64,000 nucleotides of DNA from positions 62,001 to 126,000 of the forward strand of contig NZ_MUBJ01000005.1 of NCBI RefSeq assembly GCF_002127535.1, read 5' to 3'. Each line of letters begins with the position of its first letter. Position 1 is the stretch's first letter. The notes beneath the pieces are model-generated. The model ran no database searches, was not told where the DNA came from, and saw only the letters and a program-made list of their open reading frames with translations. Made by a program: the position numbers and the translations under genes. The DNA comes from Xenorhabdus vietnamensis. Lineage in GTDB: Bacteria; Pseudomonadota; Gammaproteobacteria; Enterobacterales; Enterobacteriaceae. Below, piece after piece: positions 10,305 to 20,239 of the stretch.

Positions 10305-11030
10305 TTACCTATTTAATAGTTGTAAGTTAAATGTCTGAAATGCATCATCTTTGGGCGAATATCCCAATACTTTTCTGGTCTGAGTCAGGTCGAGACGCTT
10401 AAACCGATTGTTAGAAATTCCGTGAGCAATAAAGAAAGTGATATCTTCCACTTCAATAGCACACGTAATTAAGTGAACAGCATCCTCAGGGCTTAGCCAA
10501 GCGCTTAAGTCACGGGCATTTTTCAGTGCGTAATCCTCTTTAAATTGAAATGCTCCTATACGAAGTGCAACGGAAGAGAGGTTTTTCTGAGTTGCAAAGT
10601 ATGAACAAAGAGCTTCGCCATAACATTTTGTGACACCATATACATTTGCAGGAGACACTGCGATACCATCAGGTATTTGCTTATCAACTGGATATCCTTC
10701 AACCGTTTGTGCGCTGCTGGCAAAAACAAAACGGCGGCATTGATATTGGGATGCTGCCTGAAGAAGGTAAGTCGTTGTTAAGATATTGGCCGGCAATAAA
10801 TTCTCAAACTCAGCATCTGCATGGGGAATTCCGGCGAGATGAATAATGTTTTCTACATCAACTACTAACTGTCTGGCGACAGAAGGATCAGATAAATCGG
10901 CACGGATAAAACGGTGTGGAGCTTGCACGGGGTAATTGGGCTGTTTTTGATCCACAAGAGTAAAAATATAATGCTCCTGCATGGCTAGAAAAAAAGTTTG
11001 TCCTATACGCCCACTTGCTCCAGTTAACAA
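10305..11030 (-). CDS. NAD-dependent epimerase/dehydratase, uronate dehydrogenase-like
   Basis: 241 residues of an extended short-chain dehydrogenase. Seen: Rossmann motif TGASGRIG at the N-terminus, NIIHLAG, FASSAQTV with the active-site Ser, YGVTK (Tyr-xxx-Lys), LRIGAF and WLSPEDAVHLI. The latter blocks resemble uronate dehydrogenases, which oxidise hexuronates to aldarates, but the substrate cannot be read from sequence. The start is doubtful: the frame opens through AAT-GTC-ATT-TTG, and TTG 11030 is the most plausible start. It stands alone, without sugar-acid genes beside it. Confidence 0.7.
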   Translation of the reverse strand: MLTGASGRIGQTFFLAMQEHYIFTLVDQKQPNYPVQAPHRFIRADLSDPSVARQLVVDVENIIHLAGIPHADAEFENLLPANILTTTYLLQAASQYQCRRFVFASSAQTVEGYPVDKQIPDGIAVSPANVYGVTKCYGEALCSYFATQKNLSSVALRIGAFQFKEDYALKNARDLSAWLSPEDAVHLITCAIEVEDITFFIAHGISNNRFKRLDLTQTRKVLGYSPKDDAFQTFNLQLLNR

Positions 11031-11238
11031 AATGACATTATCTTCTCTCTTTCAGAAACAAAATAAATCAAAAATTCTCAATTCTCATTTACAGCGAGAT
11101 AAGCTAATTTCATGGCATTCAGTAGATAAGATGATTTTTATCAATCTTATCTAAGGTACTTGGTTAAACATAGTGTATCAATCAAATTTGGTCTCAGTTC
11201 TAGCATACGTAAGAGTTGCTAGCGAGAGTTCTTCGGTA

Positions 11239-11269
11239 TTGTTCCCATAATTCAGTGTTGTTCCCATAA
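11239..11269. repeat. 12-bp direct repeat with 19-bp period
   Basis: TTGTTCCCATAA occurs twice, identical, 19 bp apart, in the gap upstream of the SDR gene. Function unknown. Confidence 0.65.
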
Positions 11270-11339
11270 ATAGTCAAAAAGTTCTTTACGCATAATGATT
11301 ACGCCTCAGGCGATGCGCGTCTTGATATGAATATTCACG

Positions 11340-11365
11340 CAGACGCCACAAGATTGTGACGTCTG
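11340..11365 (-). terminator. Stem-loop downstream of hemL
   Basis: CAGACGCCACAA and TTGTGACGTCTG form a 12-bp stem with one mismatch and a 2-nt centre, 16 bp past the hemL stop. There is no T tract on the minus strand, so it may be an RNA-stabilising 3' hairpin rather than an intrinsic terminator. Confidence 0.5.
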
Positions 11366-11380
11366 AGAAAACGAAATATT

Positions 11381-12664
11381 TTATTTCAGTTTTGCAAAAC
11401 AACGTGCTGCTGCATCAACAGTGCGCTGGATATCTTCATCTGAGTGGGCGATGGACATAAATCCTGCTTCAAACGCAGAAGGTGCCAGATAGATGCCTTC
11501 ATCCAGCATTAAGTGAAAGAATTGCTTGAAGCGTTCTACATCGCACTTCATGACATCCTGATAGCAGGTAACATTTTCCGCATCGGTAAAGAAAATACCG
11601 AACATACCACCAACATGGTTAACAACCAGAGGAATACCAGCTTCTGATGCTGCATCTTTTAAACCCGCAGCCAGTTTATCAGTCAGTTCGCTCAAGCGCT
11701 GATGAACACCCACTTGCGAGACTTCTTTTAGGCAAGCCAGACCAGCAGCCATAGCGATAGGGTTACCGGAAAGGGTTCCAGCCTGATAGACAGGGCCTGT
11801 TGGTGCCAGTTTTTCCATGATTTCCAGACGGCCACCGAACGCGCCTACCGGCATACCGCCGCCGATGATTTTGCCAAGAGACGTTAGGTCGGGTTGAACA
11901 TCGTAATACTCTTGTGCGCCACCCAGTGCGACACGAAAACCGGTCATTACTTCGTCAATGATCAGCAGGGCACCAAATTCATCACATAATTTACGCAGAC
12001 CGGGCAGGAATTCTGGTTGTGGTGGAATGCAGTTCATATTACCTGCGACAGGTTCGACGATAATACAGGCAATTTCTTCTGGATATTTTTCGAAAGCTTC
12101 ACGAACGGAGTTCAGGTCATTGTAAACACAAGTCAGAGTGTGTTTAGCAAAATCAGCAGGAACCCCCGGAGAGTTTGGTTGACCGATAGTCAGGGCACCA
12201 GAACCAGCTTTTACCAACAAACAATCGGCATGACCGTGATAGCAGCCTTCGAATTTAATGATTTTGTCACGTTGGGTATAACCGCGAGCCAGACGAATGG
12301 CGCTCATGGTGGCTTCTGTACCTGAGTTCACCATGCGCACCATATCCATGGACGGCACCAGTTCCGTGACCAGTTTTGCCATTTCCACTTCGGCGGCAGT
12401 AGGTGCGCCAAAACTCAAGCCACGCTCTGCGGCTTCAATAACGGCATTGCGGATAGCAGGGTGGTTATGACCGAGAACCATTGGACCCCACGAACCGACA
12501 TAATCGATATAAGCATTGCCATCAACATCATAAAGATAGGCACCATCAGCACGTTGGATAAAGACAGGTGTGCCACCAACACCGTTAAAAGCACGTACAG
12601 GTGAATTGACACCGCCGGGGATCACGTGTTTTGCCTGAGAGTAAAGTGTTTCGGACTGGCTCAT
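11381..12664 (-). CDS. hemL: HemL, glutamate-1-semialdehyde aminomutase
   Basis: 427 residues. This PLP enzyme converts glutamate-1-semialdehyde to 5-aminolevulinate, the second step of the C5 haem pathway. The PLP lysine is K265 in [21 protein letters not shown] holds the aspartate that contacts the pyridine nitrogen. [17 protein letters not shown] binds phosphate. AGGAGC precedes the ATG. The divergent neighbour is erpA, as in E. coli except that the chloride channel gene clcA is missing between them. Confidence 0.97.
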   Translation of the reverse strand: MSQSETLYSQAKHVIPGGVNSPVRAFNGVGGTPVFIQRADGAYLYDVDGNAYIDYVGSWGPMVLGHNHPAIRNAVIEAAERGLSFGAPTAAEVEMAKLVTELVPSMDMVRMVNSGTEATMSAIRLARGYTQRDKIIKFEGCYHGHADCLLVKAGSGALTIGQPNSPGVPADFAKHTLTCVYNDLNSVREAFEKYPEEIACIIVEPVAGNMNCIPPQPEFLPGLRKLCDEFGALLIIDEVMTGFRVALGGAQEYYDVQPDLTSLGKIIGGGMPVGAFGGRLEIMEKLAPTGPVYQAGTLSGNPIAMAAGLACLKEVSQVGVHQRLSELTDKLAAGLKDAASEAGIPLVVNHVGGMFGIFFTDAENVTCYQDVMKCDVERFKQFFHLMLDEGIYLAPSAFEAGFMSIAHSDEDIQRTVDAAARCFAKLK

Positions 12665-12917
12665 TAATAAAAGCTCCTGAAAGATAACGGTATATACTTT
12701 GGGTATAGATACGGGAATGCCATTCTAAAGTACCCCGATGGGGAAGCCAAATCATCAAATGGAGGAAGATATGGAGAGAAGGAGAGGGATGTTGTTGCAT
12801 TCGTGAGGCAAAACTTGAACGAATAGGTCAGGTATTGGATAATCGCGGCTAACTAATCAGAAAGCATAAAACGACTTTCCGAGAATTTTTACCGGAAAAC
12901 CGGACTGGAGTAAAAAT

Positions 12918-13262
12918 ATGAGCGATGATGCTGCACTGCCTTTGCAGTTTACTGATGCCGCAGCCAATAAAGTAAAAGTGCTGGTTGCTGATGAAGATAA
13001 CCCGAACCTGCGCCTGCGGGTCTATATTACAGGCGGTGGTTGTAGCGGCTTCCAGTATGGTTTCACTTTCGATGACCAAATGAACGAAGGTGATTTGACG
13101 ATTCAGAAACAAGGTGTTGAGTTAGTCGTTGATCCAATGAGTCTGCAATATCTGGTAGGCGGTTGTGTGGATTACACGGAAGGGTTGGAAGGCTCCCGTT
13201 TTATCGTTACCAATCCGAATGCAAAAACGACTTGCGGTTGTGGCTCTTCTTTCAGTATCTGA
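12918..13262 (+). CDS. erpA: ErpA, A-type Fe-S cluster carrier
   Basis: 114 residues, family length. ErpA delivers Fe-S clusters to apo-proteins such as IspG/IspH. The three conserved cysteines are present: one in [11 protein letters not shown] and two in the C-terminal [13 protein letters not shown] with a 7-nt spacing precedes the ATG. Haem (hemL) and Fe-S carrier genes are divergent here. A tandem repeat and a terminator follow. Confidence 0.97.
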   Translation: MSDDAALPLQFTDAAANKVKVLVADEDNPNLRLRVYITGGGCSGFQYGFTFDDQMNEGDLTIQKQGVELVVDPMSLQYLVGGCVDYTEGLEGSRFIVTNPNAKTTCGCGSSFSI

Positions 13263-13315
13263 TTGGAATGTTATTTTTTAATAAAGCGTTATTTATTTTA
13301 ATAAAATGTCATTTT

Positions 13316-13360
13316 TTTAATAAATAGTAATTTAATAAATAGTAGTTTAATAAATAGTAA
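13316..13360. repeat. 15-bp tandem repeat, three copies, erpA 3' region
   Basis: TTTAATAAATAGTAA (13316), TTTAATAAATAGTAG (13331), TTTAATAAATAGTAA (13346): three contiguous copies differing only at the last base of copy 2. Decayed relatives (TTTAATAAAGCGTTA, TTTTAATAAAATGTCA) precede them, so the array may begin near 13275. It separates erpA from its terminator. Confidence 0.85.
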
Positions 13361-13365
13361 TAATG

Positions 13366-13390
13366 GCCTCCTTTTCGGGAGGCTATTTTG
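13366..13390 (+). terminator. erpA intrinsic terminator
   Basis: GCCTCC and GGAGGC pair around the loop TTTTCG, followed by TATTTTG. It sits 104 bp after the erpA stop, beyond the tandem repeat. Confidence 0.75.
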
Positions 13391-13408
13391 TCAGAGGTTT
13401 TTGGGCAT

Positions 13409-14314
13409 TTATTGTGATGATGAAATTAATTGTGGCTGACGGGACTTTTTAATAATACCGATCAGCAAGCCAGACATAATGAAAACCGCTCCCAGTGTTC
13501 CCCACCATCCCAACGTTTCCCCGATGAACAGGAATGCAAACAGTGTCGAAAACAGCGGTTCGCTGGTTTCAGTAATTTGCACGCTACTCGCTTCTCCTTT
13601 TTCCACCGCTTTGGTCGTAAAGTAAAAACCACCAATTGATGGTAGCAGCACAAGCCCCAGAATGGTCAGCAATGCAATACCTGAAGGGAATTGTAATCCT
13701 TCCAGCATCGCAGGCACAGCAAGGTAAATCGTGCCGAAACCAAATAACCAGACCAGAACTGAAATACCACTGCCGATGTTCATGAACTTTGAAAGAAAGA
13801 TAAATAGGGCATATCCCAATCCGCCCATAAGCGCGAGCAGGATACCGAAAGAGCTGCTGTAGATCTGTTCCGCGAAATTAAACAGGCAGTAAACCCCCAC
13901 GAGGATTAGCACGAATGACAGGCATTTGTTGATGCCCATTTTTTCACCCAAAAACAGTGAAGAAAGAATAAGAGTAATGCCACCTGCGGCATAAGTCAGA
14001 AAAGAAACTAACGGAACAGATGCTTCCTTAAATGCCCAGGTTTCGAAAAAATACAGGCAAAAAATCCCAAAGAAAGCGAGGATGGCAAATTGCAGACTTT
14101 TATTCCGTAACGCAAAAAATGTCTGTCGCTCAGAAGGCCTTGACAAGCAATATACCAACAGTATCAGAAAAGCAATAAAGCACTTCCAGAAAGCGACCTG
14201 ATGATGGCTGATCCCTGAGTTTAGACCGAAATGAGTCAGCACCCCGATCGTACCGTTTAACATGGCTGCTGTTAATGCATAGAATTCAGCCCGTTGATAA
14301 AAAGTGTTATTCAT
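13409..14314 (-). CDS. EamA/DMT-family transporter
   Basis: 301 residues from the ATG at 14314. About ten hydrophobic segments arranged as two EamA repeats of five, e.g. VAFWKCFIAFLILLVYCL, LQFAILAFFGIFCLYFF and LGWWGTLGAVFIMSGLLIGII, with the typical repeat end FLFLGE/FLFIGETLG. Members export amino acids, drugs or other metabolites; the substrate is unknown. An upstream TTG at 14347 would add 11 residues but has no ribosome site. In E. coli the clcA-erpA-yadS genes occupy this place, so this is a local replacement. Confidence 0.85.
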   Translation of the reverse strand: MNNTFYQRAEFYALTAAMLNGTIGVLTHFGLNSGISHHQVAFWKCFIAFLILLVYCLSRPSERQTFFALRNKSLQFAILAFFGIFCLYFFETWAFKEASVPLVSFLTYAAGGITLILSSLFLGEKMGINKCLSFVLILVGVYCLFNFAEQIYSSSFGILLALMGGLGYALFIFLSKFMNIGSGISVLVWLFGFGTIYLAVPAMLEGLQFPSGIALLTILGLVLLPSIGGFYFTTKAVEKGEASSVQITETSEPLFSTLFAFLFIGETLGWWGTLGAVFIMSGLLIGIIKKSRQPQLISSSQ

Positions 14315-14569
14315 ATCCTGAATTAATCCCAATAAAAACTTATCCAAATAAAAAGTAACCGTAGTAGAACGTTAAAATATTTTATTTACACTACATGACA
14401 GAGTTATTTTTTAATTAATTAAAAATATTAATACTCGTTAATTATGAGAAAAAGAATGAGATTATGGATATTTACTGGGTATCAGTTCAGCATTTTGGTG
14501 ATTGATCTGCGGAATCATTACGTACGGCGTGCTCAAAAACGTACTGAAATAAAATAATGTGTTGGCAGA

Positions 14570-14595
14570 CCCCCCTTGGCAGGCGCCGAGAGGGG
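14570..14595. other. GC-rich stem-loop downstream of btuF
   Basis: CCCCCCTTGGC and GCCGAGAGGGG pair imperfectly around AGGC. It lies just past the btuF stop. Reading minus there is no T tract; reading plus ATTCTTTT follows. It may act as a weak terminator for btuF. Confidence 0.45.
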
Positions 14596-14601
14596 ATTCT
14601 T

Positions 14602-15471
14602 TTACTCACCTGAGCGGTTGTGTTTTTGCTCAGGATAATTTAATTGCTGACAAAGTTGCTCTGCCGCCAGAATAATTCTTGGCCCCGTACGGCTGAACCA
14701 GTCATCATTCAGGGCGATAATGTTGATGTTCATTTGCGGCCGCCAAAAGTCGGCAATTTTCTGTTTTTGCTCTTCCGTTCCGCCCATCACAATCACCTCT
14801 GGTTTACGTGTAAGTACTTGCTCACGGTTAACCTGCGGCCACGAAACGGGGCTGTCAGCAAAAATATTTTTCCCGCCACATACGGAGATAAGTTCGCTTT
14901 GGATAGAGTGGCTGGATGAAGTAAAAATCGGATTCATGCCAAACTGCAAGAACACGGAAGTAGGATTAGGATTGGCATAATCTTGTTTTAATTGATTGAA
15001 TTTATTTCTAATATCTGCGGCTGATTTTTTAGCCATTTCGGGGTGTGGGCTATAGGCAGCAAGCTGTTCCAGCTCTGCCGCAACATCTTCGACTTTTTTC
15101 ACATCAGAATAAAAAATCGGGATACCCAAAGCAATGAGTTGCTCCAGAGGTCGTTGGGGATTACCCTCACGCCATGCCAGAATCAGGTCGGGTTTCAGGG
15201 CGATGATTCGTTCTACATTCAGGCCTTGCCAATCAGCAATTTGCTCCAGCTTTTTAGCAGCTTCGGGATAATCCGAGTAAGCACTAACTGCGATCATCTG
15301 ATCGCCCAGCCCCGCAGCATATGCCAGTTCTGTCGTTGATGGTGCAAGACTAATAACACGGGAAGCTGCCGCATAAAGAGGAGCACTGAAACTACACCAA
15401 AAGCCATACAAAAAGAGTGAGAATACCAACCAAGCGTACCGATGGGAGATTCTTTTCAAGAATGATTTCAT
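14602..15471 (-). CDS. btuF: BtuF, periplasmic vitamin B12-binding protein
   Basis: 289 residues. N-terminal signal peptide (positive start, hydrophobic core about 14-28, cleavage near [10 protein letters not shown]). The body is a class III (TroA-fold) binding protein: [25 protein letters not shown], and the C-terminal [15 protein letters not shown]. BtuF passes cobalamin to BtuCD. It is followed on the same strand by no btuC or btuD; the upstream partner is mtnN, 27 bp away, as in E. coli. The start has GGAG at 8 nt. Confidence 0.93.
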   Translation of the reverse strand: MKSFLKRISHRYAWLVFSLFLYGFWCSFSAPLYAAASRVISLAPSTTELAYAAGLGDQMIAVSAYSDYPEAAKKLEQIADWQGLNVERIIALKPDLILAWREGNPQRPLEQLIALGIPIFYSDVKKVEDVAAELEQLAAYSPHPEMAKKSAADIRNKFNQLKQDYANPNPTSVFLQFGMNPIFTSSSHSIQSELISVCGGKNIFADSPVSWPQVNREQVLTRKPEVIVMGGTEEQKQKIADFWRPQMNINIIALNDDWFSRTGPRIILAAEQLCQQLNYPEQKHNRSGE

Positions 15472-15498
15472 TATCGATGCTCCACTTTTAATAATGGT

Positions 15499-16197
15499 TT
15501 ATTGTTTGCTGAGTTCGGTCAGCATGGCATTGACCATCCGTGTGGATTCACGCGCCGCGACAACCAAAAACTCATCAAAACTGATATGGGATTCTTGATC
15601 GGCAACATCAGAAATAGCACGAACGACAACAAAGGGGATTTTATATTGATGGCAAACATGACCAATGGCCGCAGCTTCCATTTCAACAGCAGCAACTTTC
15701 GGGAAAGTAGCCCGGATGCGTGCCAATGGTTCTGAACCATTGATAAAGGCATCACCGCTACAAACCAGGCCGCGAACGGCGTTCAGATTGAGGGATTGGA
15801 TGCATTTTTCTGCCATGGTGATCAATTTCTCGTCAGCAACAAAAGCAGGGGGGCATTGCGCCATTTGGCCGGGCTCATAACCAAAGGCAGTGACATCTGC
15901 ATCGTGATAACGTACTTCTTCGGAGACAACGATATTTCCCACTTTTAATTTAGGATCAAGGCCACCTGCTGAACCTGTGTTAATCACGATATCTGGCTGG
16001 CAATGTTCAATCAACAAAGTGGTTCCCAGTGCCGCGGAGACTTTACCAATACCGGATTTCAATAAAGCGATATCCACGCCGTTCAGTTTACCGGTGTAGA
16101 TTTCACACCCACCTCGTGACAATGTTTGCAGACCTTCGATCTGGTCACGCAGCAAAGTCACTTCTTGTTCCATTGCACCTATTACACCTACTTTCAT
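15499..16197 (-). CDS. mtnN: MtnN, MTA/SAH nucleosidase
   Basis: 232 residues, the E. coli length. It cleaves adenine from 5'-methylthioadenosine and S-adenosylhomocysteine and so feeds methyl-cycle recycling and autoinducer-2 production. Seen: [10 protein letters not shown] (catalytic Glu), [32 protein letters not shown] (ribose-binding Met-Glu) and [10 protein letters not shown] with the catalytic Asp. It precedes btuF in a probable two-gene operon and diverges from dgt. MetK, which makes SAM, is at 36-37 kb. Confidence 0.97.
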   Translation of the reverse strand: MKVGVIGAMEQEVTLLRDQIEGLQTLSRGGCEIYTGKLNGVDIALLKSGIGKVSAALGTTLLIEHCQPDIVINTGSAGGLDPKLKVGNIVVSEEVRYHDADVTAFGYEPGQMAQCPPAFVADEKLITMAEKCIQSLNLNAVRGLVCSGDAFINGSEPLARIRATFPKVAAVEMEAAAIGHVCHQYKIPFVVVRAISDVADQESHISFDEFLVVAARESTRMVNAMLTELSKQ

Positions 16198-16309
16198 TGT
16201 GTCATACTCGCTATTAAAAGGCTGATTTAATCGGGAAGTGTATCATTGAATAGCCATTTACCAGAGATTCCAATTCTAAATAGTTGTTTCATTTGGTATG
16301 GGGGGATTA

Positions 16310-17836
16310 ATGTCTAAGATTGATTTTAAGCAGAAGTTGAATTACCAACGTAAGTTCAGTAAATCTTCCATTCATCCCGATGATGAAGAACAAGTATCCC
16401 GCCAATTTGAAAGTGATCGGGGACGGATTATCAACTCCGCTGCCATTCGGCGTTTGCAGCAGAAAACACAGGTATTCCCTCTGGAGCGCAATGCCGCTGT
16501 ACGCAGTCGGTTGACGCATTCGCTCGAAGTGCAGCAAATAGGGCGCTATATTTCAAAAACGATTATTGCGGAGTTGGCAAAGCAAAACTTATTGGAAAAA
16601 TATGGGCTGAGTGATCGCTTACTTGCTTTTGAAAGTCTGGTGGAAATGGCTTGTCTGATGCACGATATCGGCAACCCCCCATTTGGGCATTTTGGTGAGG
16701 CAGCAATTAGAGATTGGTTCTCCCGCCGATTGGTTCCTGATTATTCACCGAAAACGGAGCAGCAGCAGGATACTTGTAAAGTCATGGCATTGTGTCTGAC
16801 GGGGGAAGAAAAAAAAGATTTATTCCGTCGGCAATTACGTAAAGATTTATGCCAGTTTGAGGGCAATGCCCAAGCTATCCGTCTGGCACATAATCTGCTG
16901 CGTTTGAATCTCACTTACGCCCAGATTGGCTGCGTATTGAAATATACGTGCCCGGCCTACCGTCTGGAAGAAGCTCCGGTTGAATTCAGTTATCTGATGA
17001 AGAAAAAAGGCTATTACTGGTCAGAAGAGAGTTTTATCCGTGAATTGAGAAAAGAATTGCAAATGGGAGATTTCTGTCGTTTCCCGCTGACATATATTAT
17101 GGAAGCCGCAGATGATATCTCATATTGTATTGCTGATTTGGATGATGCTGTTGAAAAGGGCATTTTTAATGTCGATCAATTGGTGGAATATCTGACAAAA
17201 GAGTGGGGAGAAAACGGCGGGCATAAAAAGGGTGATTTGTTCGAATCTACAGTGACACAAGCCTATAAAAAAACAGCCAATAATGAAGTCCGCCGTAATG
17301 TCCACGAACAATTTTTCATGTATTTGCGGGTATTTATCACAGGGAAATTAGTGCCTTATACCGCCAAACTGTTTATTAAACACCTTCCGGAAATTTATGC
17401 CGGCACGTTTAACCACGCTTTGCTGGACGGAAATGGAGATGAACATCGTTTATTGAAAACCTTGAAAAATGTCACGCGTAAACGGGTTTTCAATCATCCT
17501 GAAGTGGAAGAGCTGGAATTACAGGGATACCGGATTATTACCGGATTGCTGGATGTGTATAACCCTTTGCTGGAACTGTCCCGACAGGATTTCATGGAGT
17601 TGAATCAGAATAATTTTCACAAAAAATACTTTATTGAAACGCGCTTGCTGCACAAACTTTCGAGCAAGCATCGTTTAGCTTACAGTGAGGCAGTGGAGGG
17701 AATTGTTGCCACTGACGAAGCCGAAAAAGACATGATCGAATTTTATTATCGGGCGCGTCTCATTCAGGACTATATCAGTGGCATGACAGACCATTACGCT
17801 TATGAAGAATATCGTAAGTTTATGGTCACAAAGTAA
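16310..17836 (+). CDS. dgt: Dgt, dGTP triphosphohydrolase
   Basis: 508 residues. Dgt hydrolyses dGTP to deoxyguanosine and tripolyphosphate. Seen: ESDRGRIINSAAIRRLQQKT, the HD-domain residues in RSRLTHSLEVQQIGR and CLMHDIGNPPFGHFGE, and EAADDISYCIADLDDA. The ATG at 16310 is chosen over the one at 16298 because GGGGGA lies 5 nt upstream of it and the protein then starts like E. coli Dgt (SKIDFKQKLNYQRKF). Its last 11 bp overlap the convergent barA gene. In E. coli degP follows; here synteny breaks. Confidence 0.95.
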   Translation: MSKIDFKQKLNYQRKFSKSSIHPDDEEQVSRQFESDRGRIINSAAIRRLQQKTQVFPLERNAAVRSRLTHSLEVQQIGRYISKTIIAELAKQNLLEKYGLSDRLLAFESLVEMACLMHDIGNPPFGHFGEAAIRDWFSRRLVPDYSPKTEQQQDTCKVMALCLTGEEKKDLFRRQLRKDLCQFEGNAQAIRLAHNLLRLNLTYAQIGCVLKYTCPAYRLEEAPVEFSYLMKKKGYYWSEESFIRELRKELQMGDFCRFPLTYIMEAADDISYCIADLDDAVEKGIFNVDQLVEYLTKEWGENGGHKKGDLFESTVTQAYKKTANNEVRRNVHEQFFMYLRVFITGKLVPYTAKLFIKHLPEIYAGTFNHALLDGNGDEHRLLKTLKNVTRKRVFNHPEVEELELQGYRIITGLLDVYNPLLELSRQDFMELNQNNFHKKYFIETRLLHKLSSKHRLAYSEAVEGIVATDEAEKDMIEFYYRARLIQDYISGMTDHYAYEEYRKFMVTK

Positions 17837-20186
17837 CGGATTCGGTTGTTCTGAGTACTCTGGTAGCCCTGAGTATATCAGGAGCGGCTGCTATTACATG
17901 GTTGATTTCGTCTATGAATTCCAGCAATTCTGGCTCCAGATCGGCCAGAGCAACGCCCTTTTGAAGTTGTTTTTCGACGAATTCGCAAATTGCTTTCAGA
18001 TTAGGAACACCGTTATAGCAGCAGCTACCGTGCAATTGGTGGACATGATGTTGAAAGTGTTTGCGGGTCGCCTCTCCATTGATGGTTAATGCCTGTTCAA
18101 TCATGCTTTTTATGTCGGGCAGTGATTGCACCAGCATCTCCAACATTTCCCGTGCTAATGACTCTTTTCCGACGGTTTGTTTCAAAGCCATATCCCAATT
18201 GATAGCTTGTGGTTTTTTCTGCTGGCAGTATTGGTTAAGCAATGTTTTTAAACGGTTTTCATCCAACGGTTTGGAAAGGCAGCCGATAAACGGTGTATTT
18301 TTTGCCTTATGGCAGGGGAGGGCTGTAACAGCCACAATGGGTGTTTCTTTATGTTGAGGTAAGTAATGGATCTGCTCAGATGTTTGGATACCATCCATAT
18401 TTGCCATCTGGATATCCATCAAAATCAGATCTAGCGAATGTTTTTGCGCTATTTTCAGCGCTTCGATTCCGCTGCTGCACAGTAAGGTATTTTCAACTAA
18501 TTCATTCAGCAATGTGCCGATTAATTTCAGGTTAGCAGGATTATCATCCACGGCCATTACTGTCATGGGTAAACGTGATGATATCGAAGAAATGGGCAGA
18601 GTCTCCGGAAATGATTTGAATAAATATTCTTCTTTTTCCAGCCAGATATCAAAATAAAATATCGTTCCTTTAGTGACTTCACTGGTGAAGTCAATTTCTC
18701 CCTTCATTTCATTGACCAATCGCTTGGTGATGCTCAACCCCAGACCGGTTCCTCCGTAATGGCGGGTAATACTGGCATCCGCTTGGTTGAAGGCCTGGAA
18801 CAAAATCGGACGGTATTCCGGTTTGATACCGATACCTGTATCGGTAACACTAAAATCAATCTGTACAAGATGGTGCTGTTGTTGGCGTAATTTGATATCC
18901 AGCATTACGCTGCCTTTGTCTGTAAATTTAATGGCATTACCAATGAGATTGGTCAGTATTTGTTGTAATCGGATGGGATCGCCAATCATCATATTGGGTA
19001 ACTTCTCATCAATATGGTGATACAGAGGAAGGTTTTTCACACTGGCAGCAGGAGTCAGCAGCTCAATAACTTCATTGACGGTATTCCGTAGCAAAAAAGG
19101 TACTTGATCCAATACCAGTTTATTGGATTCCAGCCGTGAAAAATCCAGAATGTCATTGATGATTTTTAGCAAGTTATTGGCTGAGCGATCAATGACATAC
19201 AGATATTCCATCTGCTGTGGCGTAATGGAGGTTTTTAACATCTGGCGGGTAAAGCCAATGACGCCATTAAGAGGGGTACGTAATTCATGGGACATATTGG
19301 CCAGAAATTCTGTTTTGATTCTGACTGCCTCTTGTGCGCGTTTTTTGGCGATAGTCAGTTCAACATTTTGGATTTCTAACTGTTCCATTGTAATTTGCAG
19401 ATCAGACGTCGCTTGATCAATATGCAATTGCATCTCGTTTTTATATTTAGACAACGATTCTGCCATAGTATTGATACCATTCTGAAGAGCAGCTAATTCC
19501 CCTGGCATGGCGCCGGTTATTCTACTGTTCAATTGCCCTTGCCGGATGCGATTAACGGCTTTTACCATGCAATCCAGAGGCTCTGTGACTTTACGTACCA
19601 GAATGCGGGCAAGCAGGGCTGTTATCCCGAGGCAGAGGAGTAGCAGAATGATAGAAATGGCAATTTCTTTGTATTGCTGAAGTTGTGTAGCCCGTAAATC
19701 CAAATCAATGGCAATATATCCGATAGGTTCATTATTGTTGACTGTATTGCGCCATTTATGGGAAGCAGTAGTTCCCGCAATAATCGGCATTTTCAGTATG
19801 ATGCTGTTACTGTCTTCTTCCATCGTCAGCTTTGTCGGGATAGGGGCATCTGGATTGAGGTGTAGCTGATTTACATCATATTTATCATTGGAAATTTCAA
19901 ACAATTTATGTTTTTTATCAAAAATGGCAATGACCATAACGATTTCAGAATTACAGAAATGTAAGCTATTTATCAATGAGTTGAGTTGCTTGCGGTTGTC
20001 AAGATTAATGCCAATTTCACCGATGATGGTCAACGGTTTAATAATACTGATCCCGCTGAGGATTATCAGCTTCTTCAACTCGTAATAGCGGTATGAGATA
20101 AATGATATACTTACCAGCGTTCCGACCAGTAAAACAGGAACCAATATCAGGCTCATCATACGGGTGCGTAGGCTATATTTGGTCAT
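17826..20186 (-). CDS. barA: BarA, hybrid sensor kinase of the BarA-UvrY/Csr cascade (short form)
   Basis: 786 residues from ATG 20186 (an upstream TTG adds 8). BarA responds to carboxylates such as acetate and phosphorylates UvrY, which drives Csr small RNAs. Order: membrane segment (about 10-33), periplasmic sensor, second membrane segment (about 175-198), HAMP, HisKA with H300 in ANMSHELRTPLNG, HATPase (NLIGNAIKF, DTGIGI, GGTGLGL), receiver with D591 in LMDIQMANMDG, HPt with H719 in HQLHGS. E. coli BarA has 918 residues; the ~130 missing ones correspond to the degenerate receiver between ATPase and receiver. The receiver itself has an unusual second half (see findings). Confidence 0.93.
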   Translation of the reverse strand: MTKYSLRTRMMSLILVPVLLVGTLVSISFISYRYYELKKLIILSGISIIKPLTIIGEIGINLDNRKQLNSLINSLHFCNSEIVMVIAIFDKKHKLFEISNDKYDVNQLHLNPDAPIPTKLTMEEDSNSIILKMPIIAGTTASHKWRNTVNNNEPIGYIAIDLDLRATQLQQYKEIAISIILLLLCLGITALLARILVRKVTEPLDCMVKAVNRIRQGQLNSRITGAMPGELAALQNGINTMAESLSKYKNEMQLHIDQATSDLQITMEQLEIQNVELTIAKKRAQEAVRIKTEFLANMSHELRTPLNGVIGFTRQMLKTSITPQQMEYLYVIDRSANNLLKIINDILDFSRLESNKLVLDQVPFLLRNTVNEVIELLTPAASVKNLPLYHHIDEKLPNMMIGDPIRLQQILTNLIGNAIKFTDKGSVMLDIKLRQQQHHLVQIDFSVTDTGIGIKPEYRPILFQAFNQADASITRHYGGTGLGLSITKRLVNEMKGEIDFTSEVTKGTIFYFDIWLEKEEYLFKSFPETLPISSISSRLPMTVMAVDDNPANLKLIGTLLNELVENTLLCSSGIEALKIAQKHSLDLILMDIQMANMDGIQTSEQIHYLPQHKETPIVAVTALPCHKAKNTPFIGCLSKPLDENRLKTLLNQYCQQKKPQAINWDMALKQTVGKESLAREMLEMLVQSLPDIKSMIEQALTINGEATRKHFQHHVHQLHGSCCYNGVPNLKAICEFVEKQLQKGVALADLEPELLEFIDEINHVIAAAPDILRATRVLRTTESVTL

Positions 20187-20239
20187 AGGCGTCCATTGTG
20201 GGAAAATCAAAACTCAATTTTTCAAAGTCAGTCAGAATC

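Larger units (their letters stand above)
11031..11380. other. 350-bp gene-free gap between the SDR gene and hemL
   Basis: AT-rich, no convincing reading frame. It holds a repeated 12-mer TTGTTCCCATAA (11239-11250 and 11258-11269), a small palindrome CGCCTCAGGCG, and a stem-loop near hemL listed separately. Confidence 0.6.
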
